Positions 5,678 to 5,747 of a stretch of 5,747 nucleotides of DNA are shown here, one piece after another. The position numbers and the translations under genes were made by a program. How positions within the stretch are numbered: the first letter of the stretch is position 1; the number at the start of each line of letters is the position of its first letter. Origin of the DNA: an uncultured Lachnospiraceae bacterium (GTDB taxonomy: Bacteria; Bacillota; Clostridia; Lachnospirales; Lachnospiraceae); assembly GCA_910579325.1 (NCBI GenBank), contig CAJTTU010000007.1:48318-54064 (forward strand). Direction: 5' to 3'. The notes under the pieces are model-generated. The model had not been told where the DNA came from. It ran no database searches and saw only the letters and a program-made list of their open reading frames with translations.

Positions 5678-5747
5678 TCATTCCATGCTTTCAAGCATCA
5701 GCGCGCTCTCCGAAAAATCCACCGTCCGCACCTCCACGTCATCGCCA
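5678..5747 (-). CDS. C-terminal end of an unrecognised gene (partial)
   Basis: A minus-strand frame enters from beyond the window edge, with its first full codon at 5746-5744, and runs for 22 codons to a TGA at 5680-5678. It ends GDDVEVRTVDFSESALMLES followed by ME. The composition (acidic, alternating strand then helix) looks like a true protein C-terminus, but it is too short to name a family. The other two minus-strand frames hit stops within this stretch. No clear terminator follows it; the nearest inverted repeat, ACCGG/CCGGT near 5496-5516, is short and far away. Confidence 0.5.
   Translation of the reverse strand, partial: GDDVEVRTVDFSESALMLESME

Noticed and set aside
5685..5698. ATGCTT-TC-AAGCAT inverted repeat
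   Set aside because: It sits within the last codons of the partial right-hand gene, has a 2-nt loop and no T run; probably chance.
5611..5747. Plus-strand frame open to the window edge from an ATG at 5611
   Set aside because: It lacks a ribosome binding site and is very rich in Pro and Arg; it covers the antisense of the gene end at 5678, which reads more like protein.

Overview
The window looks like chromosomal DNA from a low-to-mid GC Firmicute, most likely a gut clostridium of the Lachnospiraceae type. This is an inference from Shine-Dalgarno sites of the AGGAGG kind, a TTGCAT-17-TATAAT promoter, TTG start codons, and protein families (two-part ABC_tran_2-type permease, YccF, a short 'IPYRTLQDWELG' HTH protein) that are common in that group. 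I see no rRNA, tRNA, CRISPR array, insertion sequence or phage gene.

Left part, plus strand (1-1774): the last 40 codons of an ABC transporter ATPase overlap by 14 nt the start of a 522-residue, roughly 12-helix ABC permease. Together they form an exporter-like pair of unknown substrate. A perfect 13-bp inverted repeat with a short T run follows and separates this unit from the convergent genes to the right.

Middle and right, minus strand (5436 down to 1785): a tightly packed gene row reads, in transcription order, small HTH regulator, YccF-family membrane protein, CocE/NonD-type hydrolase, a 74-codon remnant of a SAM-dependent methyltransferase, and a GNAT acetyltransferase. From YccF onward the gaps are 12, 2 and 15 nt, so these four are very likely one operon. 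The only strong promoter I can see lies before the HTH gene and has a palindrome at the expected transcription start, so the HTH protein may lead the operon and control itself. I see no common pathway for the products.

The most notable item is the methyltransferase remnant. Three separate pieces of one family (N-terminus, glycine-rich SAM motif, extreme C-terminus) are joined in one open frame, as if two internal deletions had both kept the reading frame. Other points of interest are a 150-residue N-terminal extension on the hydrolase, an internal duplication in the permease, and a 10-bp tandem repeat over the HTH stop codon.

Far right (5376-5747): the HTH promoter region, a protein-like but start-poor open stretch, and the last 22 codons of an unrecognised minus-strand gene that enters from outside the window.
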